Below, piece after piece: positions 32,401 to 45,761 of a stretch of DNA of 64,000 nucleotides. Origin of the DNA: Folioceros fuciformis. Its lineage: Eukaryota > Anthocerotophyta > Anthocerotopsida > Anthocerotales. Below the pieces are notes generated by a model. That model ran no database searches, was not told the origin of the DNA, and saw only the letters and a program-made list of their open reading frames with translations. How positions within the stretch are numbered: position 1 is the first letter of the stretch; each line of letters opens with the position of its first letter. A program made the translations under genes and the position numbers. Location: contig JBNGIO010006406.1 in assembly GCA_049999805.1 (NCBI GenBank), positions 161,129-225,128 of the forward strand. The letters are read 5' to 3'.

Positions 32401-35400
32401 GACTCCGTTGATAACTGGAAGTGAAGGATCCCTTCACTATCCTGTATCAGAGTAGAAATATGACAACTTTGGTTTACAGCTTGGCTGAGCTTATCTTTGT
32501 TTCTCGTGATATCGAGTAAAGTTTCGAAATTGTTGTGTCCACAGTGATTTTCTTTATGATTTATCTAGTCAGCTCGTCTGTGGTACGAAAGACCCGACAG
32601 CAGCTGATTTTCTTGTGCGAAATTCACTTTGCCACTCTTTATCTGCTCAAGCTGGAGTGGGTATATAAAGCAGTTGAGAGCCAGGAGGTATATTTGAAGC
32701 CAATATTGTCACAACTTGGTAGGTCCACTACACATTTCTTGGTCACCCTGTGATAGATTTCTCTCCGTATGTGCTTGGTTTGACCTGCGGATCATGTCTA
32801 ATTCTTGGCAGGTCTTTGGACTGAAGCCACGGTGGAAGACTTTGGCAGCATTGCCTTGTTATTAATCTTTACTGCAGTGCAGAATCATGGACTGAGAGTG
32901 TTGAGCTCGTTGTCGGCTACTGTTCAACAGAGCCCTCAGTCCCCTCTTGGACTGGGCATCTTAAAGTACGGAAATAGTGGTTCATTTCTCTTGTATGTGT
33001 ATGCAACACATAACGTTGGTGATTTACATCAAGAGAGTAATCATGGTAAGAGTTGATTTGTCTGATGAGTACTGCAGCATTGGTCTGGTTTGAGACTCAG
33101 TCATGGTCTTGTTCTGGTGCTTCATGTAGCTTTTAAGTACAGCGTATATCCGAAAACCAGGTCTGTGAACTAGCACTGACACTTATGTAAACTTTGTTAT
33201 TGGCTGATCCAGTGCACTGGGTAACGAGGCAGCTAGCAGCTATTGCAGAGACTGTGCGTGCAACGTATCGGTCTATTGGGACTTATATCGTCTATGCAAC
33301 AGTTCTGTTCGTGGTATACAGCGTCAAACCAAATTACGTTGCATTGGGATATCTTTGTCTTCTGCTGTTTTGGATAATTGGTAGGCAATTTCGTGGGAGG
33401 ACGGATGCTGCCCTTTGGCTTCCGATGATGCTGTTTGCAGGCGGTGTGTTTGTTCTCCGCTATGTACTGACTGCCTTTCCAGATCTTCAAAAGTGGCTGT
33501 CACAATGGGTTGCTCTTTTGGAGGGGCTAGGCTTTGACCCGAATGCATCCCTTGTTGAGCACTTGTGGGATTCATTGGCCATACTGTGTGTGATGCAACT
33601 GTACCGATATGAACGCATCCAGGAAGCTCTCCATCTGGAGGAACAGGATGGCATTGGTGACTATGTCAATCATGCCCATGGTTACGTTGGATTCTTGAAA
33701 AGGCTTCTGATTTTGCACAGTGGCAAGTTGTTATCTATTGCAGTATTCTATGCCTCTATTACCCCTGTCAGTGCTACTGGGTTCTTGTATCTCATCATGC
33801 TATTGATTACATGCAACATGTCAAAGAGTTCCCGAACCCCGGCACAATTGTTTGCTATCTATACTGGTTTACTGATTGCCTGTGAGTACCTGTTTCAGAT
33901 GTGGGGCAGTGAATTCGGAATGCTTCCTACTCAATCCCACGGGAAGTTTGCAGCTTGGCTAGGGTTCCAGCCATATGAGAAAGGATTCTGGGGAATTGAG
34001 ATGGGTTTGAGAAGCAAAGCGCTAGTATTGGTGGCCTGTATCATACAATATTGTACATTGGGCTGGCTGAATCACCTGCCAGACTCCCTGCGAGTTGACG
34101 AACCGTATGAGGAGCCATGTCTGCTATTCCTGCCCTATCCTCGAAGAGGTAAAATTGTCACCCAGGCATCAGGAGTTACTGAACCCTTGCTCAGAACTTT
34201 GGTTGATGACAATGTGCGTAAGTCTGAGTGCCGCCCAGAGCCTGCAACACCTGAACCATTGAGCCTAAACGTAGGAAGGAGTCACTTCGTATCTGTTGGA
34301 ACTTCCGAGGTGAGCAAGAAGGAAGCAAGAAACGACTCAGCTGGGACTCCTGACCGGTATTCTGTGAGCTCTCCATGGGGAAGCTCTAGAGAGAGCCGCA
34401 AGTGGACTAAGAGGGCTATGCTTCTGCTTAAGCAGGAGAGATATGAAGCACAGTGGAGGACCCTGAAAATATATCTCAAGCATGCTATTGAGCATTTTTG
34501 CCAGCTCTATGGTCTTGAGTTTACAATGCTTGTGTTGTTGGTTGCAAGTTTTGCAGTGCTTAACGTGATCTCCCTGTGCTACGTCCTTCTACTGGGACTG
34601 TGTATCATCCTGAAGCGACAAACTCTTCGTGCAATCTGGCCATTCTTCGTTCTGTTATTTGCCTGTATACTGATCACAGAGTATGTGGTACTGGGAGGAG
34701 CCCCACCAGCATGGAACATTCCACCATCCTTGGATGACACTAAGACTTGTGTGAACTGTTGGAAGACATGGCTTGGTAATTGTTTTTCTTGAAGCTGTTT
34801 TCTGAGCTTATCTTATCTGATGCCATACTTCGTGGGCTCTTGAGTAGGACAATTGCTCAATGAAGTTGACCTGGCTTGTGATTGCAGGTCTCACTGTGGA
34901 TGATCGACAAATGCTTGTCGCTCATTTCTTGGTTTTCATCGTTAGTTGCTTCCAGCTGCGAGCCAATTTGTCCGCAGGAGGTCTGGATATGAGATCGGTC
35001 CAGGCAACCGTCATCCCTGCGAGTGACAGATTAGCGTGGAAAGAGATTTCCTATGAAACGACTGGTCAGTGGACATGGCTGGATCATCTCCGTTTCTTTT
35101 ACTATCGGCATTTACTTCATGTCGTGCTCTTCCTGGTTTTTGTAACTGGGACTCTGCAGTATGATATTCTTCATTTAGGTTACCTGGCCTTTTCGCTAGT
35201 ATTTTTTCGAATGAGGAGCACAATTATGGCAGAGCGGGACCGTATATTTCGCTTCTTGCGGATATATAACTTTGTTCTTATTGTTGCATCACTGACCTAC
35301 CAGGCACCATGCTTTCCTGAAATTCATGAGAAGTGTACAATGCCGACCTGCTTGTATTACTTGGTGGGTTTCGTAAAGTATGACTATGGGCTCAAGGTTA

Positions 35401-38400
35401 CTGCGAGGTCTGCTTTGGTGGATATCACCATTTTTTGCCTTGTAGGCCTTCAGGCCCATGTGTTTCGGTCACATGAATTTGAGCAAGTATTAAGATACCT
35501 TGAAGCCCAGCAAGTTGATGCAAGAGCTCATGCACATGAAGATAAGGCTGCATGGAAAAAGGAACAGCTTCAACGCATTCGGGAGACAGAGGAGCGAAAC
35601 CAGCGACGTCGAGCTCAAGTGGATAAAATCAAAACAGACATGCTTCATCTTCAAGTAAGGCTGGACGTCTTAAACTCTGTTGGCAGATTTTCTGATGTCT
35701 CGTCTCCAATGATTGAGCTTGCAGACCGCAAGCGACATGACCCTTCATATCCGTCAACTTCTGAACCTATCAAACCTGATCTTAACACTCCAAGAGGTCT
35801 GGAGCGGATAACAGAGAGACAATCTTCAACAGGGCAAGTGTATGATAGAGAATCTCCACCTTATAGGTCTCAGGGAGTTGAGGCTAACGAGGGGGACTTT
35901 CCTGTTATCAGAAAGAGAAGAATTGCTCGTATTCGCGAGGAAGAGAGTACAGGTGACTTGCCCAGCACAGCCAAAATGGACCGGGCAAAGAATGCTTTTA
36001 CAGGTACAGCTTTCAGTACAACCTCAGATCATCTTAGTTCCAGCAATTCTGAATTGGATGGCACCTCAAGAAGCCCTACTGTAACGAGATTGAGTAGCCC
36101 AAGGAGGAGGGAGGAGAGTCACCAAAAGCAGGCCCTGCTGTCAGGTGTGCAATTGATTGGGGATGCTGTTGCCCAGATCCCCGCCTATGGGAGCAAGGGA
36201 ATTGCAAATCTTGTGGATTATTTGAACCTTGAGACGAATGACTCTGATGAAACGTCCAGCTCCTCAACTGAGGATGAAGGAAGATCTGACAAGCATGATA
36301 GACAGGAAATTCAGGCGGTCTCGAGCTTTGAGGAAGCAAAACTGTCTGATGGATCGGCACAAGGCAGAAATAGTACAACACCCAGCACATGGCATCGTCT
36401 CTTCGTACTGTGGCTGTATTTCTGGTCCCAGATAAACTCGAACACTGACGTTGTGTGCTACTTCTTCTTTGTGCTTGTATACGTCTGGAATTTTAGCCTT
36501 CTGACCCTTGTATTCCCGGCTGCACTTTTCCTATATGCTTTGCTCGCCAATCCTGGTCCCAGTCAGTATTTTTGGTTGGCCATGCTTATTTATACGGAGT
36601 TGAACATTCTCGTTCAGTATTTTGCCCAGATATATGCGAACCACTTTGACGAACAGGTTATGCCGTTGTGGGTCCAGAAGCTGGGAATCTCACCAACCAG
36701 GCAAAACTCTTTTGTAGTGAGTGTTTTCCCTCTGTTTCTGGTATATCTTGCAACTTTGGTGCAAAGCTCTATCAAGGCAAGAGATGGTGAATGGATGGTG
36801 GTGAATGAAAATGGTGCCTTCTCCTCTGGAAGGCGCCTGCATGATCCCGAGCTGGAGCTGGAATATGTGGAAAGGCTTTCGATGTGGGAAAGACTTGCCA
36901 GTTGCTGGACAGGGGTGAGAGAGAGTTTTTTTGCGCTTGGCAGGGGTCTATTGCGTTATTGGCTATCTCTTATTCACGGATCAGAAGCTCCTCCACATTT
37001 TGTCCAGGTGTCCATGAACGTGAAGAAGTGGCCAGAGTACGGCATTCAGCCCGAGAGAATTGAATCAGGTTTCAACAGACTCTTGGCTGCTCTGCGGAAA
37101 TTGGGAACAGATTTGAGTCTAGAAGAAGTTTCCTCACACAAGAACTGTGTAAGCAGAGTGCGTGTCGAAAGCATTGAAAGTAAGCCTGACAACCCAATGA
37201 CAGCTCTGGCTATCCTAGAGGTCATCTATGCGGCACCTCCAAAGGGTTCAACAGCTCCTGCTCACTATCAGTCACTGACCCCTGCAGCCGATGTTGCCTT
37301 TGAGTTGCAAAGGGCCAAAGATGAAGGTTTAGAAGAGGAAACTGCGTTCCCACATGAAATTTTATCCGTTGTTGCTGGTGGCAAGCGAGAGGTCGATCTA
37401 TACGCCTACATCTTTGGAACAGACTTGATCACGTTTCTCTATGTTGCTTTGCTTTACCAGTCTGCTGTAAAGAACAATCCAGAATTTTTCAATGTCTACC
37501 AGTCGGTTGATCAGTTTCCTAAGGAGTTTGTATTCGTGCTCATGGTTAGTATTTTAAAGAAGTTTTGTTGATATTGGGAGCTCAGACTACTTGGCACAAA
37601 GTTCTCACTGCTTTTGGTGTTGTTGGTTGTGGATGCAGACTCTTTTTTTCATGATTGTGGTGGACAGAGTTGTGTACCTCTGGTCTTTTGCACTTGGAAA
37701 GGTCTTGTTCTACCTTTTCAGCCTGGGGCTGTACACAATATATGTCACTGACTTTGTTTGGGGAATCGACCCATCAGGAAATGATGACTGGTTCATGCCA
37801 CTGCTTCCATTACGTGGCTTTTATCTGATGAAAGCTCTGTCATTGTCTTTTCAAGCCCTGCAAATCAAGTATGGTCTGCCACAGAAGAGCGCTCTGTATG
37901 GGCAGTTCTTCACGAGGAGTATCAATCAGCTCAGCTGGTTTGGGTTCCGCGTTTACAGAGCAGTGCCCTTCTTGTTTGAGCTACGATGTGTGCTGGATTG
38001 GTCATGTACAACGACAGCACTGACTATGTATGATTGGTTGAAGGTATGTTCGAAAGCTGTGAATTTTGCTTCTGCTCGAGAATGCAACAAAGTAAGTAAC
38101 TGCTAACTGCCTAGAGCATGTGACTTGGCTGCAGTTGGAGGACATCTATGCTAGTCTTTTCTTGGTGCAGTGTGACATAAAAATCGTTCGGCAACCACAT
38201 TGTTTAGGGCAAAGGCAGGGAATGAGGATCAAATTTTTAAGTGGTGTTCTGGTTTTCTCCTTCCTCATATGTGTGATATGGGCACCGATGCTGGTATGTC
38301 CTCTGAGGGGCCTGGATCTGTTGTCGTGGAAGTGCCCTTTTCCCTGCCTCTAACGATAGAATTGTTTGGTAGCTTGCTTGTTCTCAAGTCGCAGTGCTGT

Positions 38401-39528
38401 TGGATGTGCAGATTTACAGCAGCGGCAATCCGACTAACGGAGTGAATGCCATCTACGATACCCGCATACATCTTGAAGTGAGGACCACCGGTGGGAGGTT
38501 TACCCTGTATGAAACAGGGCTTTGCCAAATACCCTTTATGGAAGACGTGCTTCAAAAAGGATGGCAACCCTTCAGTAGCGATGCTCTGGTTGGGTACGAG
38601 ATGCAAGATGTGCAGCTTCTCTGCTGTGGTGCTGACTCTGATTTTCTCTGGGCTGTGCCTGCCCCGTCACTTAGCAACATGATGGAGAGCATAGATGATG
38701 AGTTTGAGCTTATCGCCTGGTGGGAGTTCACAAGAAACAGACCAAAGTCAAAGGAAATTGCAGTCTACTCATCACTGCTGTCGGACCCGCTTATCTTTTC
38801 AGATGAAGAGACAGTTACCGGCCTGAAAGAGACCTTGAAGGGGAATAGGAATTCCCTCTACATCAACGCTACTTTTCCGAAGTACCTACGAATACCTGCC
38901 TCCGGTGAAGTTCATGATTTACTGGATGGTGTTGTTATTTCGGAGACAATCAGTGGCAATCTTAGTCTTGTCCGTTCGGATGGTTATTCGTGGTGGTCAT
39001 TCATCCGGAGTAACGTTAGTCAGGAGGATGGGTGTGGCAATATTCGAGGCCCATTAGCAATTGCAGTATCTGAGGAGGTTCCAAGTAAGTTCTCGATTGA
39101 TTTGTTGCCTTGCAGGATGGGAACAGATTCTGCGTATTGACAAATGCTTGTCTTGCGCAGCGGGTATATTTGGAGACACGCTGAGCCGATTCAGTATCTG
39201 GAGCTTGTACATTACCTTTGTCCTAGCTGTCGGTCGCTTCATCAGACTTCAGTGTGCAGACATCAGAATGAGGATCCCCTACGAAAACTTTCCAGCTTGT
39301 GACAGGTGCCCACACGTTTCCTACTCCCATCAAACCTATCTTGCACCAAGTCCCCCGGCCCTGACTGAAGATCCCTTTTGTCGCTCTTGCAGATTGGTTG
39401 CGATTTGCGAGGACATTTATGCGGCCCGAGCACAGGGCGAGCTAGCCTTAGAAGAGGGACTGTTCTGGACGCTGATCAATATTTACAGATCACCCCATGT
39501 TCTAATGGAGTATACAAAAGCTGACTAG
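29463..39528 (+). CDS. PIEZO: PIEZO mechanosensitive ion channel, plant type
   Basis: Plant PIEZO is a very large mechanically gated cation channel; in plants it acts at the vacuolar membrane or in root mechanics. I read 20 exons summing to 7629 bases, 2542 residues (Arabidopsis is about 2460). The start is a 49-base exon (29463-29511, MQLSAIGALAPVVLLC) joined to 29679-29756 with SGWSLLSFLFLLAFLVVQY. Two giant exons, 33213-34775 and 34888-37544, encode most of the blade. Recognisable blocks: INFFTYGFP, YGLPQKSALYGQFFTR, LSWFGFRVYRAVPFLFELR, LEDIYASLFLVQCDI, RMRIPYENFPACDR and the C-terminal ICEDIYAARAQGELALEEG...YTKAD. Ser/Glu-rich cytosolic loops lie around 34150-34430 and 35700-36370. The last exon ends at TAG 39528. 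Every exon junction preserves phase. Confidence 0.97.
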
Positions 39529-40684
39529 AATCCGTGTGCAGGCCGCAGTGACCTGCTCGGTCTGCTGTCACAGGTAGTTCTTAGCCAGCGAAATCACGCG
39601 TAATGCAGTGATTGTGTACCATGTATTTGTAAGCCATCCGTAGTCTGAATTGCTTAGAATTTTGACCGTCCTCCCTGCTTTAGCTTGGGTAATGTAACGT
39701 GGAGTAACATGTACGCAACCACCTCCCCCCATGCAGCATGCTCCTCTTCACAAGGATCCTTCCCAAAGATACATACTTACATACCGTACCTTGGGATTCC
39801 GGCAAGCTCCCCGGAACCTCATCCGCTAGCCCGGCTGCGGGGCCCAAGGCCCAAAACAGATCTGGCATTGCACTGTCTGGTCCTCATCCTGATCGCCCCT
39901 CAGATCCCAGATTCTTGGACGCCGCATCCTTCAGTTCCTTGTGGTAAACAATTAGCTTGGCTATCTTTAGCTTCAGACCACCGAGACGGCGTAATTAGAC
40001 GGTCTATATATATGTGTACGTATATGTCAGCGTGTGCAAGTGGCTGCGACGTAATTTCGATGGTCTACATATGTGTATGTATATGTCAGCGTGTGCAAGT
40101 GGCTGTCGAGGGTAATCTTGACTTTGAAGGGTATAGAGGCTGCGAGGGCAATTTCGCAGCAGTGGAGTATCTCGGAGCAGGCGGAGTGCGTCCCACCTGT
40201 TACACCAGCTGCAGAAATTACAGTACATGTATATGTGAATGTGAATACGGCAGATCTGAACGCAGCCGGCAAGGTATCCTCATCACCCAGTCCGGTCGTC
40301 TGGATCTTGCGTCCAACATTGTTGACCCAGTCCCTGTCCCAGGCTCGTGACCCATTGGTCTGCGTCCAGGCTACATCTGGGTATGTCGGAAACTGCTGTC
40401 GCCGCTCTCTTTCTGCCTTTGCCTTTGCCTTCGCTTTTGCCTTTGACTTGCTTTTCCTTTCTGGACGAGACTGCTGTGACAGTCTCTCCCGCATCTTGAC
40501 GTATGCACGTGCATGCTTGGTTCTGGGCCTGCAAGTTGTGAGGATGCTGCGTGGAGCTCGCTTGCAACCGACGGCGTCCAGAACCGCATCACCGCGCTAG
40601 CGCCAATTCGCTTCCCATGCTAAGCTATTGTGGCCTCTGTTTGATGCAGCGCTCCGACGACACTCACAGTGGCGCCAGCACAAC
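39529..40684. other. intergenic region with a short tandem duplication
   Basis: Between PIEZO and the receptor kinase. A segment of about 59 bases centred on GTATATGTCAGCGTGTGCA is present twice in tandem at roughly 39990-40108. A run of TTTGCC/TTCGCT-like hexamers at 40415-40455 makes the minus strand read Lys-Ala repeats. No gene is supported. Confidence 0.55.
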
Positions 40685-43600
40685 ATGACAACAAAGTCCA
40701 TGGGCTCCCGCCTCCCCAAACGGGCTGCCACACCGCCCTGTTTCCTCCCTGGGCCGGCGAGCTTGCCCGTCCTCTTCGCTATCTTCACCGCTGTGTCGGC
40801 CGTCATCGACCCGCTGGACCTGGCGGCTCTCACCCAGGTCGTACAGGATCTCAATGTTCCCAAAGGCACCCGGTGGGCGCCCGGTTCCGATCCCTGCACC
40901 ACCTGGGCCACACACGCAACTTGTGATGAAACGCAGACGCGTGTCACGAAGCTTGCTCTCAACAGCTTGGGCCTCACTGGTGTCGTGTCTCCGGCCCTGG
41001 GAAATCTCACCCAGCTCACCGTCATCAATTTCAGCAACAACCTTCTTCACGGTTACATTCCGGAGTCCATCGGATTGCTCACCAATCTCACCTTCTTGGT
41101 TTTGGGCCTTAACAACCTCACGGGGCCCATACCGGACTCCATCGGGTACATGACGGCATTGACTAGCTTGTTTCTGGACAACAACTTCCTGTCCGGGAGT
41201 ATTCCAGCGTCAATTGGCAACTTGACGAAACTCACCGAATTGCACTTGTACTGCAACCATCTGGAGGGTGCGATACCACCTGAGCTAGGAGCTTTGGCAC
41301 AGCTTCAAGATTTCCAGCTGCATTCCAACAAGCTGGCCGGCCAGATTCCCGCAACGTTCGCCAAGTTGACCAAGGTGACGGCAGTCAGGCTAAACAACAA
41401 CCAGCTTTCAGGTACATCTAACAGTTGGCCAGGACAGTGGGTCTACTGTCACAAATTTGATCAACTTCTTCCAGCACTGCTCACGAGGTTTTTTTCTTTG
41501 TCCACATGGCATTGCTTGCTCCCTCACATGTATCCTCCTGATGACAGGTCCTCTCGACCTTCCCCTCCTGCAATCTTGGGGCTCCAGCCTTACGCTCCTG
41601 CACCTTCACCGCAACTCGTTCTCGGGGAGCATCCCGGCTCTGGACCAGACCACCTTTCCTGTCTTGAAGAACCTCAACCTTGGCTTCAATAACCTTACCG
41701 GCCAACTTCCGGAGTCCTTTGGCTTTATGGCGTCACTCTCCTCCCTCTTCGTGGGCCACAATTTTCTGGAGGGCCCTGTCCCTGGAAGCTTCACGCATTT
41801 GGAGGACTTGCAATTTCTTGACCTGTCACACAATGCGCTGAATGGAAGCTTGCTGAACCTTACAGGCATCGGATTGCTGCAGACACCACAGTTTGACCTT
41901 ACATTCAACAATTTCAATGCAGTCGACATCCCAAGCGTTCTTGTGCAGGAGAATAACACTCTATACAATTGCCTCGACTCAGTAGCTGCTCCTCCACCTT
42001 TCGCAGCTCTTGCTCCTTCCCCTCACCTCGGAGGATTCCCTGCGGAATCAGCAGCTGTGTCCCGACCCCTCCCTTCCCCCCCTCCAGCTTATTCAGTCTT
42101 GCAGTGTGTTCGCTACTTGCCAGGAGGAACCACGGAATTTGCAGTGAATGCAGGAAGCGTCCAGGAGGTTTCCAATACCAATCACCAAGTGTTCACCCCA
42201 GACAATCTCTTGGACAAGATCACCACAGGGACCGAAGTTGAGAGTTCAGGACAGTGGGCTGTACAAATGTCAGGGGAACAAGGAGGGACGTATTCTAACC
42301 CTGTGCGAGTGTCCCAGACTGCCGACAACCAAGCCCTGTATCAATCTATGCGCTGGTCGTCCCAGTACCTTGCCTACATTGCCAGGAACATGAGGATTGG
42401 CATCTTCCGTGTCAAGCTCCACTTTGCAGAGATCGCTTTCAATTATCCTGGGTATCGGGTCTTTGATGTGGTGGTTCAAGGGAAGATGATCAACGCATCA
42501 CTGGACGTTGTTGCCGTTGCTGGTCCCAAAGCAGCCTATGTGATTGACTTGCAAGACGTAAGTAATCTGCCAACTGATTTGCAAATCCAAAAACTCGTGC
42601 TTAGCTTTTCTTTCATGTCTCTGGCCGCTCGCATGACCTTGCATTAATGAACTGGAAGTACTTGTGATCCAACCAGGTCGCGGTGGAGGATGGACTCCTC
42701 CGCATCGAGCTAATTCACGTATCTCCTATCAACCGCTATATCGACCCTATCTTTGGCGTCCAAGACACAGGGCCAATGTTATCAGCTTTCAGCGTGCAGC
42801 CTGTTAGCCTGGATTTAATCCCACCTCCAACCATAGTTCCAGGTGGCCCGGACATCCCAAACCCGCAGAATTCTCCAGGAAAAGGGTCAAAAAAGAGCAC
42901 CCCTTCGATCGTGCTATCAGTTCTAGGTTCTCTTGTGGTAGCGCTGGGCTGCACGCTCATTGCCTACTTCTGCTTCTTCAAAGGACGAAAGGATTCAGAA
43001 TCACTACCCGGAACAGCTGCTGGAAGAGTTCACAATGAAATGCGCACAGCCGGGAGGAGTTCATCAATAACTCAGGTTGGATCGTAAGCCTTAAGGTGTG
43101 TCTTGACTGATTTGTGAGATGAGCTGATCTTGCTGGTGTCTTCTGTTTGTGTTACATGTCGTCTCTAAATTACAATTCATATCTTCAATTAATCTATAGC
43201 ATGAAATGATCCTAGCCATCCTATACCAAGTCAATGACAATCCTTGTTAGATACAGCATCAGATGTGTGGCAGACTTTTCGTCTAATCTTGCAGTCAAGC
43301 TGTGTCCTGACTGACAACTGGTAACCGTTACCATTTCTACATCATATCACAGGTGTCTGCAGGGACCACCAAGGTTCAGGACCTTAAACTCAGTATTCCA
43401 GGGGAAGGTTGGCCTGTAGAAACATCACGCAAAACTTTGCCGCTGGCCACTGAAGTGGTGGCTTCTGAGCTCTTGGCTTCTCTAAGGGAAGCATTGGCTC
43501 AGCAGCAACAGCAGCTCGATGGCTTGAGGCAAGAAAATGCACTGCAAGCTGCTCAGATAACTTCTCTGGAACGCGCTATATGTCGCTCCAGTTCTAGAGG

Positions 43601-45239
43601 CCTCTCCAGATCTCCAGCGGTCGATTCAGAAATTCGGCTTGAACCTAATTGACTTGGGTAGCCTACATTGACACCGTGTCTTTTGGTGGGTGCATAACTT
43701 CCAGGGGGTCGGTCATTCTTATAGAGCCGTCCCGATTATCTATCTCTATCAGAATTAGGAAGTGAACTGAGCTTGTGATTTCCTAGCGCTGAATCATCTC
43801 TGCCATTTTTGAGAAGTCCAACTGTGAGAAATTCCTCTGACCTCCCCGTTTCGCAGTCGAGTGGAGAGTCCTCCCTTCTTTGCGACCTAGGCTGATGACT
43901 CTTCCAGCAGTTGTACATCGGTCAGACTGTGGTAACGGTGCAGCACTTGTGACGTTTCTATGCCAGGGATCCAGCCCTCCCCATGAACTGTCAGAGATTG
44001 GCCCAACATTTTATACCTACGACGAACTCTTTGTTGCTACAGACGGGTTCTCGAAAGCAAACGCGCTGGGACGTGGTGGGTTTGGGGCAGTCTACAAAGG
44101 GGTGTTTCCGGATGGATCGGTCGTGGCTGTTAAACAGCTAACAGCAGAGACTGAGCAGGGCAAAGAATCATTTCGAAAAGAGATTGCATTGATCTCCAGC
44201 GTTCACCATCGGTAGTGACCTAAACAACCTCCTCCTACAACTGTGTTGATGCTTGCCAACCACTAGGCATTTTACCGTGTTCTCCTCTTCTCTTCTCCAC
44301 CTTGTAGGAATCTTCTCGCCGTCAAGGGGTGCTGCTTCGAGGCTAAGCATCCTCTTCTGGTTTGCGAGTATATGCCCAATGGCAGCCTGGACCAACTGCT
44401 TCGTGGACAACATTCCCAGCCTTTGGATTGGCCGTCGAGACGAAATATAGCAGTCGGAGCAGCATGTGGGCTAGCCTACCTCCACGATGAATCCAAGTAC
44501 AGTATCATTCACTGTGACGTGAAACCTGCTAACATTCTGCTGGACAAGGACTTCAACGCCCGGATAGCAGATTTCGGTCTTGCCAGACTGTACGATGATG
44601 GCAACACCCATATCACCGCCAGCAGGGTCCAAGGCACCTTGGGGTACCTTGCTCCAGGTAAACCTTTTTACAGGCTTGCTGCTGCATACTCTGTAAACAT
44701 ACTGACTGCCCAGTTGCAAACTTTCTAACGTTGCGACATGACAACAACCAGAGTACGCCCTCCACCACCAACTCTCAGACAAGGTAGATGTATACTCGTT
44801 TGGCATCGTGCTCCTGCAGCTTGTGAGTGGAAGACGCACATTGGACCCGGACTTGCCCCCGAAGGAAATCGTTCTGGTGGAGTGGGCTCACCACCTGGGC
44901 CAAGAGGGCTCCTCCGCCCTGCAGCAACTGGTGGATCCGCGGCTCAGCCTCCACTCCCCTGAAGAGAAGGAAGTACTCGACATGGCCATCATTGCAAACT
45001 GGTGTACCCAACGTGCATCCAGCGTGCGGCCCAAGATGCGGACTGTATGGCTCATGCTCAACGGCACCATTGACATCCCAGAGCTCCCCAAGAACACTCA
45101 ATCTAAAGGCTCATTCGGCTATCCCATATTGTCGGACAGGTCCAACACCAACAGCTCATCTCCCAGCTCCGGATCAGTCTCCCAGTTTGCAGAACATCAG
45201 GAGTCGCAAATGGCCAACCTCATCCCCAGAGGTACCTAG
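40685..45239 (+). CDS. LRR-malectin receptor-like kinase with non-RD kinase domain
   Basis: Plasma-membrane receptor kinase. Exons: 40685-41411, 41548-42557, 42677-43075, 43353 to about 43619, 43967-44211, 44308-44657, 44752-45239; about 1161 residues. Order: signal peptide (LPVLFAIFTAVSAV); LRRs with repeated LxxLxLxxNxLxGxIP; a malectin-type domain (FRVKLHFAEIAFNYPGYRVFDV); transmembrane segment (IVLSVLGSLVVALGCTLIAYF); a Gln-rich juxtamembrane coiled coil (REALAQQQQQLDGLRQENAL); kinase with GRGGFGAVYKG, VAVK, DFGLA and APEY. The catalytic loop reads HCDVKPANILLD, so Arg of HRD is Cys: a non-RD but otherwise complete kinase. The layout resembles LRR-VIII receptors. The donor of exon 4 is the weak point; 43620-43966 may hold another exon. 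A truncated inverted relative lies at 47740-48410. Confidence 0.92.
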
Positions 45240-45761
45240 GCGCAGCTATCTCGCCGGTCACCTTCTCCGTCTTACATCCTACATTTCCCTACAGGCACAT
45301 CAGCACAACATTTTTTGCGAGGCCAATGTTGCACAAGGGAGGAGGTCAAATTCGCTTTCAGGGCCTGCTTAAGGTAGTGTTGGGAGTACGAATTCTGCTT
45401 CGCTTTCGGGGCCTTGGTACGGTGGTGTACAAGACTTGCGATTCCCATTGGCGTCGTAACTGACGAATCAAAGTTTGACCAGCCGAACTTGGATCAGTCA
45501 AGCCTTCAAGCTCTCCCCAATGAGCTCTAATCCTTGGGCCTGAACAAGAAGGGTCAACAGCGCAAAGTTTACACATGTGTTGTCGCAGTCGCAAGAAATG
45601 GCTATGGAGACTTAATCTTGACTACTTTCTCCTTTTTTTCCGCATATGATAATACCCATCTCCGTTTCTGTCGGTAGCTGTTTCTTCAGCGCCTCACGCG
45701 CCTCAAAAAATGGCCATGGCACCGAGTTTGGTGTCTTTAACTGAGACGGTCTCGAGGGTGC
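45240..45761. other. convergent 3' intergenic region
   Basis: Lies between the stop codons of two converging genes, the receptor kinase (plus) and DDRGK1 (minus). It must contain both 3' UTRs. No coding signal seen. Confidence 0.5.

Noticed and set aside
40027-40600. Minus-strand Lys-Ala repeat frame and plus-strand 175-codon frame
   Set aside because: Both stem from short hexamer repeats and a 59-base duplication in intergenic DNA.
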